From: Streptomyces sp. NBC_00525
GTDB lineage: Bacteria; Actinomycetota; Actinomycetes; Streptomycetales; Streptomycetaceae
NCBI RefSeq assembly: GCF_036346595.1
Contig: NZ_CP107834.1
Span: 6,634,001 to 6,698,000 of the forward strand
Length of the DNA stretch: 64,000 nucleotides
Direction: 5' to 3'
Shown: in pieces, positions 1 to 8,500 of the stretch
Position numbering within the stretch: the first letter of the stretch is position 1
How the letters are laid out: every line of letters starts with the position of its first letter
Made by a program: the position numbers and the translations under genes
The notes under the pieces: model-generated
Told to the model about the DNA's origin: nothing
Seen by the model: the letters and a program-made list of their open reading frames with translations, nothing else
Databases searched by the model: none

Positions 1-134
1 TCCGGTTCGAGCGCTCGGACGACTTCGCGTTCACCAACGACCTCGTGACCTTCCGCGCTGTGATGCGCGCCGATGGCGACCTGGTCGACACCACGGGTGC
101 TGTCCAGCACTTCAAGGGCGGCGCGGCCTCCTGA
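1..134 (+). CDS. Phage major capsid protein, C-terminal end (partial)
   Basis: Reading in the frame that ends at the TGA at 132-134 gives about 43 residues, starting RFERSDDFAFTNDLVTF and ending in KGGAAS. A phenylalanine/aspartate-rich stretch with FTNDLVTFRA followed by R-A-D-G is typical of the C-terminal P-domain strand of HK97-fold capsid proteins of actinophages. Its position just before a head-tail connector gene fits. The assignment rests on a short tail only; the rest of the gene is left of the window. Confidence 0.6.
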   Translation, partial: RFERSDDFAFTNDLVTFRAVMRADGDLVDTTGAVQHFKGGAAS

Positions 135-210
135 TGAACCCCGCCCCCGGCGCTGCCTCCTCCCGGCGCCTGGGGCGGCCTCCACTTCCCCCCTGACGGG
201 GGCGGAGGAC

Positions 211-261
211 GACAGGGAGCGGAAGTCACCGGCGGTCCCCGATGGGCGTCCGCTCCCTGTC
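211..261 (+). terminator. Hairpin between capsid and connector genes
   Basis: A 13-bp perfect inverted repeat has arms GACAGGGAGCGGA (211-223) and TCCGCTCCCTGTC (249-261) around a 25-nt loop. A smaller CCCCC-tgac-GGGGG hairpin lies at 189-202. There is no U-tract. The position just after the capsid gene suits an attenuator or mRNA-stabilising structure that sets capsid expression above that of the downstream tail genes. That role is inferred. Confidence 0.5.
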
Positions 262-286
262 CTCACACCTCTGGAGGGGGTGCCAC

Positions 287-865
287 ATGGGCTACGTCGA
301 CCTCACCGACGTGAAGGCCGCCGCCGGGATGGCGAGCGACGACGACACGAGGGACGCCCTGCTCACCACCGCGATCAACGCGGCCACCAAGCTCATCGAC
401 AACGAGACCGGCCGGACGTTCACCCTGGACGCAGCCGCGTCGGCCCGCGTCTTCGTCCCCTCGTTCGGGGACCTGCTGATCATCGACGATGTCGGCGCCG
501 CTGCCGGTGTCGTTGTCGAGGTCGGGTCGGTCGGCTCAACTAGCTGGTCGGAGCTGGACAGTTCGGCTTACGAGCTGCATCCGTTGAACGCCCTCGCCAA
601 GGGCAAGCCGGTCACGGGTCTGGCGGCACCGGCCTCCGCCGGTTGGGGGTCGCGGACGCGGGTCCGGGTGACTGCCCGCTGGGGCTGGCCGGCCGTGCCC
701 GACGAGGTCGTGCAGGCGTGCATGATCCAGGCCGTCCGACTGTTCAAGCGGAAGGACTCCCCCGAGGGGATCATGGGCTCCGATCAGTGGGGGCTCGCTC
801 GCCTCTCACGGGTCGATCCCGACGTCCAGGCACTCATCGCCCACCTCGCCCTTCCCGGCTTCTGA
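287..865 (+). CDS. Phage head-tail connector (gp6-like) protein
   Basis: Protein of 192 aa beginning MGYVDLTDVKAAAGM. The N-terminal D-L-T-D-V-K segment, the following helix with L-L-T-T-A-I-N-A-A-T-K-L-I-D and a C-terminal helix ending in FKRKDSPEG are typical of head-tail connector/adaptor proteins that bind under the portal. ATG 287 is chosen over the in-frame ATG at 242 because GGAGGGG at 273-279 is a good ribosome site for it. It lies between the capsid gene and the tail terminator. Family assignment is by sequence pattern and gene order. Confidence 0.7.
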   Translation: MGYVDLTDVKAAAGMASDDDTRDALLTTAINAATKLIDNETGRTFTLDAAASARVFVPSFGDLLIIDDVGAAAGVVVEVGSVGSTSWSELDSSAYELHPLNALAKGKPVTGLAAPASAGWGSRTRVRVTARWGWPAVPDEVVQACMIQAVRLFKRKDSPEGIMGSDQWGLARLSRVDPDVQALIAHLALPGF

Positions 866-876
866 GAGGGGCGCAC

Positions 877-1341
877 ATGGACATCTACAGCGTGTGTGAG
901 GGCTTGGCCGACACCCTCCGGACACACCTCACGCTCCAGGGCGGCGAGCGGGCCGTGACGGTCTTCCCGTACGTCCCCGACAGCATCCCCGAGCCGTGCG
1001 TGTTCGTGGCTGAGTACGAGGTCGACTACGACGGCGCCATGGGGCGCGGCATGGACACCCTCACGGTCACGATCCGTGCACTCGTCAGCAAGGCCGACGA
1101 CGTGTCAGCGGCACGGGCCGTCGCCGCTCTCTTCTCCGGTTCGGGGGCCGGGTCGTTGAAGGCCGCCCTGGAGGCGGGGCGGGGAGGTCCCGGCGAGGGG
1201 TGCTTCCAGGGGACGGAGTTCGCCGACGCCTGCGACGACTACCGGGTCCTGCGGATGCAGGCCAACCGCTGGTATCAGCACGCCACCGCCACCTATCTGG
1301 GCGGCGAAATCACCCTCAAGGTAATAGGAAGCGGGGACTGA
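877..1341 (+). CDS. Phage tail terminator-like protein
   Basis: Protein of 154 aa starting MDIYSVCEGLADTLRTH. The N-terminal helix, a central strand segment (VFVAEYEVDYDGAMGRGMDTLTVT) and a C-terminal strand ending GGEITLKVIG resemble small tail-completion/terminator proteins that cap the tail tube and join it to the head. GAGAGGGG at 865-872 is the ribosome site, only 11 nt after the connector stop. The next gene begins 1 nt after its stop, so the genes form one operon. Function is inferred from size, shape and position before the tail-tube genes. Confidence 0.6.
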   Translation: MDIYSVCEGLADTLRTHLTLQGGERAVTVFPYVPDSIPEPCVFVAEYEVDYDGAMGRGMDTLTVTIRALVSKADDVSAARAVAALFSGSGAGSLKAALEAGRGGPGEGCFQGTEFADACDDYRVLRMQANRWYQHATATYLGGEITLKVIGSGD

Positions 1342-1342
1342 G

Positions 1343-2080
1343 ATGGCCAAGACCATTCTCACTGGCGCTCGGATCTTCGCTGGCGGCGCGGATCTCACCG
1401 GAGCGTCCAACAAGGCAGAACTCAGCGCCGAGGTAGAAGAGAAGGACGTCACGACCTTCGCCTCCAACAAGTGGAACGAAGTCGTCGGTGGCCTGGCGTC
1501 CGGTCAGTTCAAGGGCTCCGGCTACTGGGAGTCCGGCGACGCGGGCAAGGTCGACGACGAGATGTGGGCCAACGTCGGCGGCGTCGGCGTCCCCTACAGC
1601 GTCGGCCCCACCGCCGCGACCGTTGGCAGCCTCGTCTACTTCATGAAGGCCATGCGGACGGACTACACCCTCCTGGGCGAGGTCGGCGAAGTCGCCCCCT
1701 GGGAGTCGTCGGCTACCACCAACTGGCCGATGGTGCGAGGGCAGTTCGCTCACCCGCCGGGCACCGCGCGGACGTCCAGCGGAAACGGTTCTGCCGTCGA
1801 GCTGGTCGCCGTCCCCGCAGGCAAGAGGCTGTACGCCGCCGTCCACGTCCTGGCCGCCGCCGGGGTCGACGCCACCGCCGACGTCACCGTCGAGTCCGCC
1901 GCCACCGCCGACTTCGCCGACCCCGTCACCCGGCTCACCTTCTCGCAGGCGAGCGGGATCTCTTCGCAGATCCTCCGCACGGACGGCACGGCCATCACAG
2001 ACACGTATTTCCGAATCGCCTGGACGATAGCCGGGACTTCCCCGTCGTTCTCTTTCGTTGCTGCGCTCGGCGTCGCCTGA
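1343..2080 (+). CDS. Phage major tail (tube) protein, long paralogue
   Basis: Protein of 245 aa. The first about 75 residues (A-K-T-I-L-T-G-A-R then K-A-E-L-S-A-E-V-E-E-K-D-V-T-T-F) match the start of the next gene product closely, including the shared KDVTTF motif and the later D-E-M-W. These are features of actinophage tail-tube subunits. The C-terminal part (about residues 140-245) is a Thr/Ala-rich beta-type domain not present in the next gene. Either this is the tube subunit with a decoration domain, or one of the two is a minor tube variant. Confidence 0.7.
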   Translation: MAKTILTGARIFAGGADLTGASNKAELSAEVEEKDVTTFASNKWNEVVGGLASGQFKGSGYWESGDAGKVDDEMWANVGGVGVPYSVGPTAATVGSLVYFMKAMRTDYTLLGEVGEVAPWESSATTNWPMVRGQFAHPPGTARTSSGNGSAVELVAVPAGKRLYAAVHVLAAAGVDATADVTVESAATADFADPVTRLTFSQASGISSQILRTDGTAITDTYFRIAWTIAGTSPSFSFVAALGVA

Positions 2081-2119
2081 GCCTGCTTGCAAAACAACTT
2101 CACAAAGGTAGGTACGGCA

Positions 2120-2530
2120 ATGGCCAAGATGGTCCTCACGAGCGAGTACGTCGGCATCAACAGCGTCGACTATTCCGACAACGTACGTAAGGCGGAACTC
2201 ACCGTCGAGGTCGAGGACAAGGACGTCACGACTTTCGGCTCCGATGGCTGGACTGAGGTACTGGGCGGCCTCAAATCCGGTGAGCTGAAGGTCGAATTCC
2301 TTCAGGACTTCGCGGCCGGCCAGGTGGACGAAGACATGTGGGCGCTGCTCGGATCGGTCGTGACTTTCGAGGTCCGGCCTACGTCAGCAGTCGTGGGAAC
2401 TTCCAACCCGAAGTTCACCGGCAGCATTCTCGTCAACGGCTGGAATCCCATCGAGGGCGGCGTCGGCGACGAGGCCAGCGTCAGCGTCAGCTTCCCGGTT
2501 TCGGGCGCGGTGACCCGAGCGACTTCGTAA
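2120..2530 (+). CDS. Phage major tail (tube) protein, short paralogue
   Basis: Protein of 136 aa starting MAKMVLTSEYVG. It shares KAEL-x-x-E-V-E-x-K-D-V-T-T-F, V-L-G-G-L-x-S-G and D-E-D-M-W with the upstream gene product. It ends in a strand region, FTGSILVNGWNPIEGG, common to tail-tube folds. The ORF opens further upstream with a TTG at 2087, but AAAGGTAGG (2104-2112) favours ATG 2120. Compact tube subunits of this length are common, so this may be the true tube protein. Its TAA overlaps the next ATG by one base. Confidence 0.7.
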   Translation: MAKMVLTSEYVGINSVDYSDNVRKAELTVEVEDKDVTTFGSDGWTEVLGGLKSGELKVEFLQDFAAGQVDEDMWALLGSVVTFEVRPTSAVVGTSNPKFTGSILVNGWNPIEGGVGDEASVSVSFPVSGAVTRATS

Positions 2531-3036
2531 TGTCCACTGGCCGCCTGGAACTCCAGGTCGACGAGGGAAGCATAAGGCGGCTCACGGCGGCGCTCCGGGC
2601 GGAAGCGGATGGCAAAGAACTGCGCAGGGAACTCGCGAAGAACATGCGGGATGCCCTGCGCCCTGCCGCCGCCCAGGCGAAGTCGGCGATTATGACGATG
2701 CCGTCCGCCGGGAGCAATAATGCGCGGCCGGCGCTGAGGCAGCAAATAGCCAAGAAGATTCGCCCGGAAGTGAAGCTGGGCGGCATGTGGACCGGGGCCC
2801 GCGTCAAGGCCCGGAAGACATTCAACGTACGGAACTTCCCGAACGCTCCCCGGAGAACCAACTCCGCGAAGGGTTGGCGGACGCGGAACTTCGGCACCGA
2901 CAACTGGCGCACTCAGTACGGCGAACCGAAATGGTTCGACGACTCGATGACCCGTGATCGAGCGCTGTACAAAGAGGCCGTCCGTCAAGCGATGCAGGAC
3001 ATGGCGGATCGAATAGCAGACAGGGCCGGACACTAA
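2530..3036 (+). CDS. Phage HK97 gp10-like / tail-neck protein
   Basis: Protein of 168 aa, very basic, beginning MSTGRLELQVDEGSIRRL. The N-terminal helix with repeated Arg and Lys, then A-A-A-Q-A-K-S-A-I and a C-terminal helix (A-V-R-Q-A-M-Q-D-M-A-D) fit the HK97 gp10 / minor tail family. These proteins usually lie before the tail-tube gene. Here it sits between the tube and the chaperone genes. Start overlaps the upstream stop (TAATG), implying coupled translation. The family call is moderate; the function could be tail or neck assembly. Confidence 0.5.
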   Translation: MSTGRLELQVDEGSIRRLTAALRAEADGKELRRELAKNMRDALRPAAAQAKSAIMTMPSAGSNNARPALRQQIAKKIRPEVKLGGMWTGARVKARKTFNVRNFPNAPRRTNSAKGWRTRNFGTDNWRTQYGEPKWFDDSMTRDRALYKEAVRQAMQDMADRIADRAGH

Positions 3037-3058
3037 CCGGCATTGGGAGGAGAAGAGA

Positions 3059-3457
3059 ATGTACCTGGTCTATCACCCCGAAGGTTCCGAAGAGCCCCGC
3101 GTCTTCGAATACAAGCCCAGCAAGATGCTTTCGGCGGAACGTGAGGTTCTGGAGAAGCGGACCGGCCGGACGTACGAGCAAGCACATCAGCGAATCCTCG
3201 AAGGTGGCAGCGTCGAAAGGCGGGCGCTGCTGTGGCTGTTCCTCAAGAGGGACAACGCCAGGCTCCGGTACGAAGACGTCGAGTTCGCCTGGGATGAACT
3301 GACGGTCGAGTTCTCCAAGCAGGAATGGGCGGAGATGAGGGAGAAGGTCGAAGGCGTCCTCTCTGGGGACGAACTCAGCCAGGCTCTGGCCGCCATCGAT
3401 GACGAGATGGAGACGGCAAGGGAAGAGGGAAAAGCCCTAGCGAAGAGCGACGGCTAA
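3059..3457 (+). CDS. Tail assembly chaperone G
   Basis: Protein of 132 aa, acidic at the C-terminus, starting MYLVYHPEGSEEPRVFEY. It corresponds to lambda gpG: a chaperone that coats the tape measure during tail assembly and is absent from the virion. The ribosome site is GGGAGGAG just upstream (3046-3053). The distal codons contain the slippery heptamer GGGAAAA (3427-3433), correctly phased G GGA AAA, so some ribosomes shift to -1 and make the longer G-T product. Placement immediately before the tape measure is the canonical order. Confidence 0.8.
   Translation: MYLVYHPEGSEEPRVFEYKPSKMLSAEREVLEKRTGRTYEQAHQRILEGGSVERRALLWLFLKRDNARLRYEDVEFAWDELTVEFSKQEWAEMREKVEGVLSGDELSQALAAIDDEMETAREEGKALAKSDG
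3427..3433 (+). promoter_or_regulatory. Programmed -1 frameshift slippery site (GGGAAAA)
   Basis: The G reading frame reads GAG GGA AAA GCC here, so the heptamer is in the X XXY YYZ phase needed for tandem -1 slippage. The -1 frame is open from the site to the TGA at 3592-3594. The motif is the same class as lambda GGGAAAG. A downstream stimulatory structure was not assessed. Confidence 0.85.
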
Positions 3458-3594
3458 GGTACCTCGGTAACGCGGCCCACTTGCTAGGGATTCGTCCCTG
3501 GGAGTGGGCCCGTCTCACTGTCGAAGAAGAAGAGGCCCTGATGTACTGGGTCGATCAATACATCGAGGAGAACGACAAAGCCTCGAAGCGCTGA
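3433..3594 (+). CDS. Tail assembly chaperone T extension (made by -1 frameshift)
   Basis: In the -1 frame, translation after the slip gives 53 residues with YLGNAAHLLGIRPWEWARLT, then a Glu-rich run and MYWVDQYIEE. G-I-R-P-W-E-W followed by E-E-E-x-A-L is the hallmark of T domains of actinophage chaperones. The fusion would be about 178 aa (125 from G plus 53). It lacks its own start and is too short to be noticed as an independent gene. The T domain recruits tube subunits to the tape-measure complex in lambda; the same role is inferred here. Confidence 0.85.
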   Translation, partial: SPSEERRLRYLGNAAHLLGIRPWEWARLTVEEEEALMYWVDQYIEENDKASKR

Positions 3595-3628
3595 AAGGCG
3601 CCGCAGCATAACAACTCCATAGAGGCAG

Positions 3629-3889
3629 GTGGCGGGGCTAATGGCTTCCGATACGTCGCTAGTGTTCAACCTCGTCGCCAAGGATCGAGCCTCCGGCGAA
3701 ATCAGCCGACTCGAACAACGCTTCGGCGCACTCGGCAAAGTCATCAGCGGGCTTGGCCCCCTGACGCTCCCGATCCTGGCCGGGGTCGCCGCCGGGGTCG
3801 CCACCGTGGGCTCGACGCTCCTCGGCGCCGGTGTCGCTGTCGGCGTCTTCGGCGCCGCCATCGCCCCGCAAGTGGCGAGCATCAAGTAG
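3629..3889 (+). pseudogene. Tape measure protein, N-terminal fragment ending at an amber codon
   Basis: This encodes 86 residues (GTG 3629; ATG 3641 is an alternative start): a phage tape-measure N-terminus with V-F-N-L-V-A-K-D-R-A-S-G-E, then a long hydrophobic Gly/Ala/Val helix. TAG at 3887-3889 interrupts the frame, and the next codon continues in the same frame into the rest of the protein. Tape-measure genes are normally uninterrupted, and a CAG-to-TAG transition would explain it. Possible readings are a nonsense mutation in a decaying prophage, suppression, or re-initiation at GTG 3890 directly after the stop. Confidence 0.75.
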
Positions 3890-5545
3890 GTGTCGCAGGC
3901 CCAAGACGCCTACGCCCAGGCCGTCTTGAAGTCGGGCAAGAACTCGACGCAAGCCAAGGATGCTCTCGCGCTCTACCGCACCGAACTGGGCCAGCTCTCG
4001 CCTGCCACTCAGGAGACGGCGAAGGCGTTCGGTGGGCTGAAGTCCGACTTCCAGTCCTGGTCGGATTCGCTTTCCGGCTCGACAATGCCCCTCTTCACTA
4101 AGGGCATTGAGGTTCTGCGGGCGATCCTGCCGACACTGTCGCCCATCGTCCGGGGCGTCTCCGCTGCGTTCACGCCGCTCCTCGACAAGCTGTCGACCGG
4201 GGTGAAGTCCAAGAAATTCGAGGACTTCATGAAGAAGGTCGCAGACTGGGCAGAAGGCGGTCTGCGCACCACGATCGACTGGGTTCAGAAGCTCATCAGC
4301 AAGCTGAAGACCGGGGTTAACGGCGGCGGCATCGAGAAGTTCATCGACTACGCCAAGGAGAACGGCTCCAAGGTTCTCGGCATTCTCCGGGACCTTGGCC
4401 CGGTCATCATGACTGTGGTCGGCGCCCTCGGTAAGGGGACGGCCGAAGCTGGCGCGGACGGCCTGACTTTCCTTGGTGCCATCGGGAAGGCCGTTGCTCT
4501 GATTCCGAAGGGCGTAATGGACGCCCTGGCACCGGTGATTGAAAAGGTGGCCTACGCGATGGGCCTCTGGAAGATCGCCCAGGAAGCGTGGAACGTAGCG
4601 GCGATCATCTGGGAAGGTCTGATGGGCATCAAGATCGCCCTCACGACTTCTGATACCGCAGCCATCGAAGCGAACACCGTCGCGACACAGATCAACGCAG
4701 TGAAGCAGCAGATCATCACGGGGGCCACTCGTGCATGGACGGCCGCCCAGTGGCTATTCAATGCGGCGATGGCGGCGAACCCGATTGTGTTGGTGACGCT
4801 GGCAATCATCGCTCTGATCGCCGTCATCGTTCTGATCGCCACCAAGACGACCTGGTTCCAGACCCTTTGGCGCAAGGCTTGGGGCGGAATCAAGGCTGCG
4901 GCCTCCGCCGTCTGGTCGTGGATGCGCTCCACCTTCACGGCCGTGGTCTCATTCTTCACGTCACAGATCACGGCAGTCCGGACGACCTTTACCCGCGCCT
5001 GGTCCGCTATCAAGTCGGGTGCGTCGGCAGCCGGTAGATGGATCAGCGACAAGTTCGGCGCCGCTTTGAGCTGGGTGTGCACGAAGGTCAATTCCTTCGT
5101 CAGCTTCATGTCCGGTCTGCCGGGTCGTATCGGCCGCGCGGTCTCGGGTGCCTTCAATGGCTTGAAGAACGCCTTCCGAAATGCGATCAACTGGATTATC
5201 GGTCGGTGGAACGGCCTTTCGTTCACGCTGCCTTCGGTGTCCATCTTCGGGCACAAGATCGGTGGCGGCACGATCAGCACCCCGAACATTCCCTATCTCG
5301 CGAAGGGCGGTACCGCCCTTACGGCCGGCTCGGCCATCGTCGGCGAGAGGGGGCCGGAAATGCTTTCGCTACCGAAGGGGGCGCGAGTAGACCCGCTGCC
5401 TCGTTCCGGCGGCGGTGACGGAGTCAGCAGGATCACGCTGGAAGTGAAGTCTTCCGGTAGCCGGATGGATGACCTCCTGGTCGACCTTCTCCGGGATCGA
5501 ATTCAAATCGAGGGCGGGGACGTCCAGGTCGTCTTGGGGAGGTAA
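3890..5545 (+). CDS. Phage tail tape measure protein, main part
   Basis: An ORF of 551 codons begins with the GTG that directly follows the amber codon. Near the start is D-A-Y-A-Q-A-V then SPATQETAKAFGGLKSDFQSW, the conserved region of actinophage tape measures, followed by MPLFTKGIEVLRAILP. A central hydrophobic stretch (about residues 240-325) holds membrane-like helices including VLVTLAIIALIAVIVLIA. The C-terminus has PYLAKGGTALTAGSAIVGERGPE, a motif shared by many tape measures. The native protein would be about 638 aa with the upstream fragment. It sets tail length and aids DNA entry. Confidence 0.85.
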   Translation: MSQAQDAYAQAVLKSGKNSTQAKDALALYRTELGQLSPATQETAKAFGGLKSDFQSWSDSLSGSTMPLFTKGIEVLRAILPTLSPIVRGVSAAFTPLLDKLSTGVKSKKFEDFMKKVADWAEGGLRTTIDWVQKLISKLKTGVNGGGIEKFIDYAKENGSKVLGILRDLGPVIMTVVGALGKGTAEAGADGLTFLGAIGKAVALIPKGVMDALAPVIEKVAYAMGLWKIAQEAWNVAAIIWEGLMGIKIALTTSDTAAIEANTVATQINAVKQQIITGATRAWTAAQWLFNAAMAANPIVLVTLAIIALIAVIVLIATKTTWFQTLWRKAWGGIKAAASAVWSWMRSTFTAVVSFFTSQITAVRTTFTRAWSAIKSGASAAGRWISDKFGAALSWVCTKVNSFVSFMSGLPGRIGRAVSGAFNGLKNAFRNAINWIIGRWNGLSFTLPSVSIFGHKIGGGTISTPNIPYLAKGGTALTAGSAIVGERGPEMLSLPKGARVDPLPRSGGGDGVSRITLEVKSSGSRMDDLLVDLLRDRIQIEGGDVQVVLGR

Positions 5546-5548
5546 GCG

Positions 5549-8500
5549 GTGGCGGCATCATTGGTCAACTGGTCGTGGGCTTGGAATTACGACCTGTCGG
5601 ATACGGCGTCGCTGAACATCAACGTCCCGAGCGGCACCGTCGAGGGCGACTTCATGGTCGCGATCGTCAGCACCTGGGCGGGGGCCACGGTTTCCGCGCC
5701 GGGCTGGACGGTCGAGACCTACGCCACCACCACGAACCTGTCGTCGTGGATTCTGACGAAGGTGGCCGGGGCGTCGGAGCCGTCCAGCTATGTCTTCTCG
5801 TGGTCGGGTGCTGCGTCGGCGAACGGCGGCATCATCACCTACGCCGACACGGACGGCTTCGCCCCGGTCTCGGGTGGGGCGAACCCGGCGCCGAAGACGA
5901 CGGGCGGCAGCATCTACATCACGCCGCCGGTGACGGGGGCGGCGTCGGTCGACGGCGTCGGCACCGTGTTGGGGGCGTGGCACGACACCGGCGGTACCGG
6001 GGTGACCTGTACAGGGCCTGGCACGGAGTTGTGGGATGTGTCGGCGACGGACGGGTCACCGTCGACCCATGAGCGCGGCAGCGCGGCGTACGGGGCGTTC
6101 TCGGTGTCGAGCGGCAGCACGTTCGGTGGGTCCTCGTACCGGATGACCCCGTCGAGCACGATCCTCCAGTCGATCGCCTGGGCGTGGATCATCGGCGACC
6201 GCGTCGCGACACCGTCAGGGTCGGGGTCGTCGTCGCTGGGCGGCGTCACGTCGTCGGGGTCGGCGTCGGCGTCGTCGACCCCGACAGGGGCGGGGACGTC
6301 GTCGCTGTCGCCTGTGGCGTCGTCGGGGTCGGGTCGGGAGTGGCTGTCGGGTGTCGGCTCTTCGGCGCTCTCGGGGGCTGTCTCGTCGGGTCTGGGCGCC
6401 ATGCAGCCGAGGGGTTCGGGGTCGTCGGTCCTGGGCGGTGTCACGTCGTCGGGAACGTCCGGCGTGGAAGGCACGAAGCTGGAGCTTCGGGTGGGCGGCG
6501 AGTGGGTCGACATCACGCCCAGCCTCCGGCACTCGGCGGGGGTCACGATCACCCGTGGCCGGTCGTCGTCGGGGTCGCAGACGGTGACGTCGTCGTGCAG
6601 CTTTCGACTGGACAACCGCAACGAGCAGTTCAACCCGTTCAACCCGAACGGGGTCTACTACGGCTACCTGAACCGCAACACCGAGATCCGCATGACGAAG
6701 CAGGAAGTCGGGGTTCGGTTCTGGGGTGAGATCGCGTCGTTCGACTTCGGCACCGATCTCAGCGGCAACGACCTGTTCGTGGACGTCGAGTGCGCGGGCC
6801 TGCTGCGGCGTCTGGAGCAGGGGAAGGGCGCTACATCGTCGGCGATCCAGCGGGAAATCCTCGCCCAGGCCGTGGACTTCGACCTCATGCACTACTGGCC
6901 GATGGAAGAGGGCGGCGGCCACTCGTTCGCCGACGCCGCCCCCGTGGTCAGCCACGCGCAGATCAACGCCCCCCGGCCACCCCTCCGGATCGACCAAGTC
7001 GGCGAAGGCTTCATTCAGTTCGGCCAGTACAGGGACTTCGTCTGTTCGGCGCCGCTGCCGCAGATCGGGTCGTCCCGGTTCGCCTCGCCGAAGATCGCTG
7101 GGAACCTGGTGGACGAGCTGTCGGTGACGTGCCTGTTCGCGACGCCCGGCGGCATGGCGGCGGGGGCGGACATCCTCCGCGTCACCGGCACCGACGCCGA
7201 CGGTTACGCCCTCCAGGTCGATGTCATCTACGCGACGACGAACACGTTCCGGCTGGCGATTGCCGGCTGGAGTAGCGGGATGCCGTACTCGGCCAGCGTT
7301 ACGGGGGAGTTCACGGTCGTGGGCCGCCCCGGATGCATGCTGGAGGTGTACTTCCTGGGCGACGACGTCTACCTGTACGCCCAGGACGTCGAGAGGGGTA
7401 GCCGTGAACTGGTCGCCTCGCTCCTGAACTACATGCACGCGACCGGTGACTACGCCATCGAGGTCAACCCCTACAACCGGCCGTTCAACAACGCGTCGTC
7501 CGCGTACATCGGCCACATCGCCGTGTGGGACGGCGGTGCCCCCGCCTGGACGTCCCTCGACGCTCACCGAGGCGAGGCGGCGGCTACCCGGTTCCTTCGG
7601 TTGTGCGCCGAGGAAGGTGTGGCGGCGTCGGTGTCGGCGTCGGCGTCGAAGCGGATGGGGTATCAGGGGCCGAAGACGTTCGTGCAGCTTCTCCGGGAGT
7701 GTGAGGCGACGGACGGCGGCGTCATGTTCGAGTCGCGGGATGAACTGGGCCTCGCTTACCGGACGGTGGCATCGCAGTACAACCAGTCGGCGGCGCTGGC
7801 ACTCGACTTCGAGGGCGGGCATCTCCTGAACCAGTTCAAGCCGTCGTACGACGACCAGGATGTCTTCAACGACGTCACGGTCACCCGGCAGGGCGGCGGC
7901 GTCGCCCGGTACGAGATCACCGATGGCCGCATGTCCACGGCTGCTTCCCCGGACGGCATCGGCCGCTACGACACGTCGGTGACGCTGTCGCTGGCGCGCG
8001 ACGAGGACGCCTACCCGCAGGCCGGTTGGAGGGCCTTCAAGGGCAGCCTGGACGAGATCAAGGTGTCCCGGCTGTCGACGGGCCTTGAAGTCCCTGCCGT
8101 GGCCGCAGACGACGCCCTGACGGTTCAGGTGCTGACGGTCGACCTGGGCGACAGGGTGACGGTCGCGAACTGCCCGCCGTGGTTGTCGCTGCGGGACGAC
8201 GTGCTCGATCAGATCCTCGACGGCTACACCGAACGGTGGGACCAGACAGAGCATCGCTGGACGTACAACACGTCCCCGGCGAAGCCGTATTCGGTCGCCC
8301 AGGCGGGGACGTCCTTGCGGGTCGCGCCGTCCGGGCGGTCGTTCCTTCTGGACGGCATCGACGCCGACGACACGACGGTGAACGTCGTCACCTACATCGA
8401 CGGCAGGGCCGACGACGACCTTCTTCAGTGGTCGGTCGCGGACGGCCCGTTCGACATCAACGTCGGCGGCGAGCGGATGACGGTTACGGCCGTCGCCTAC

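Noticed and set aside
73..543. Open frame of 156 codons across the capsid end
   Set aside because: It overlaps two supported phage genes in another frame, has Arg/Pro-biased composition and no ribosome site; a GC-rich shadow.
3890..5545. An independent tape-measure gene starting at GTG 3890
   Set aside because: No ribosome site precedes GTG 3890; the family N-terminus lies upstream in frame, so an internal amber codon is the simpler reading.
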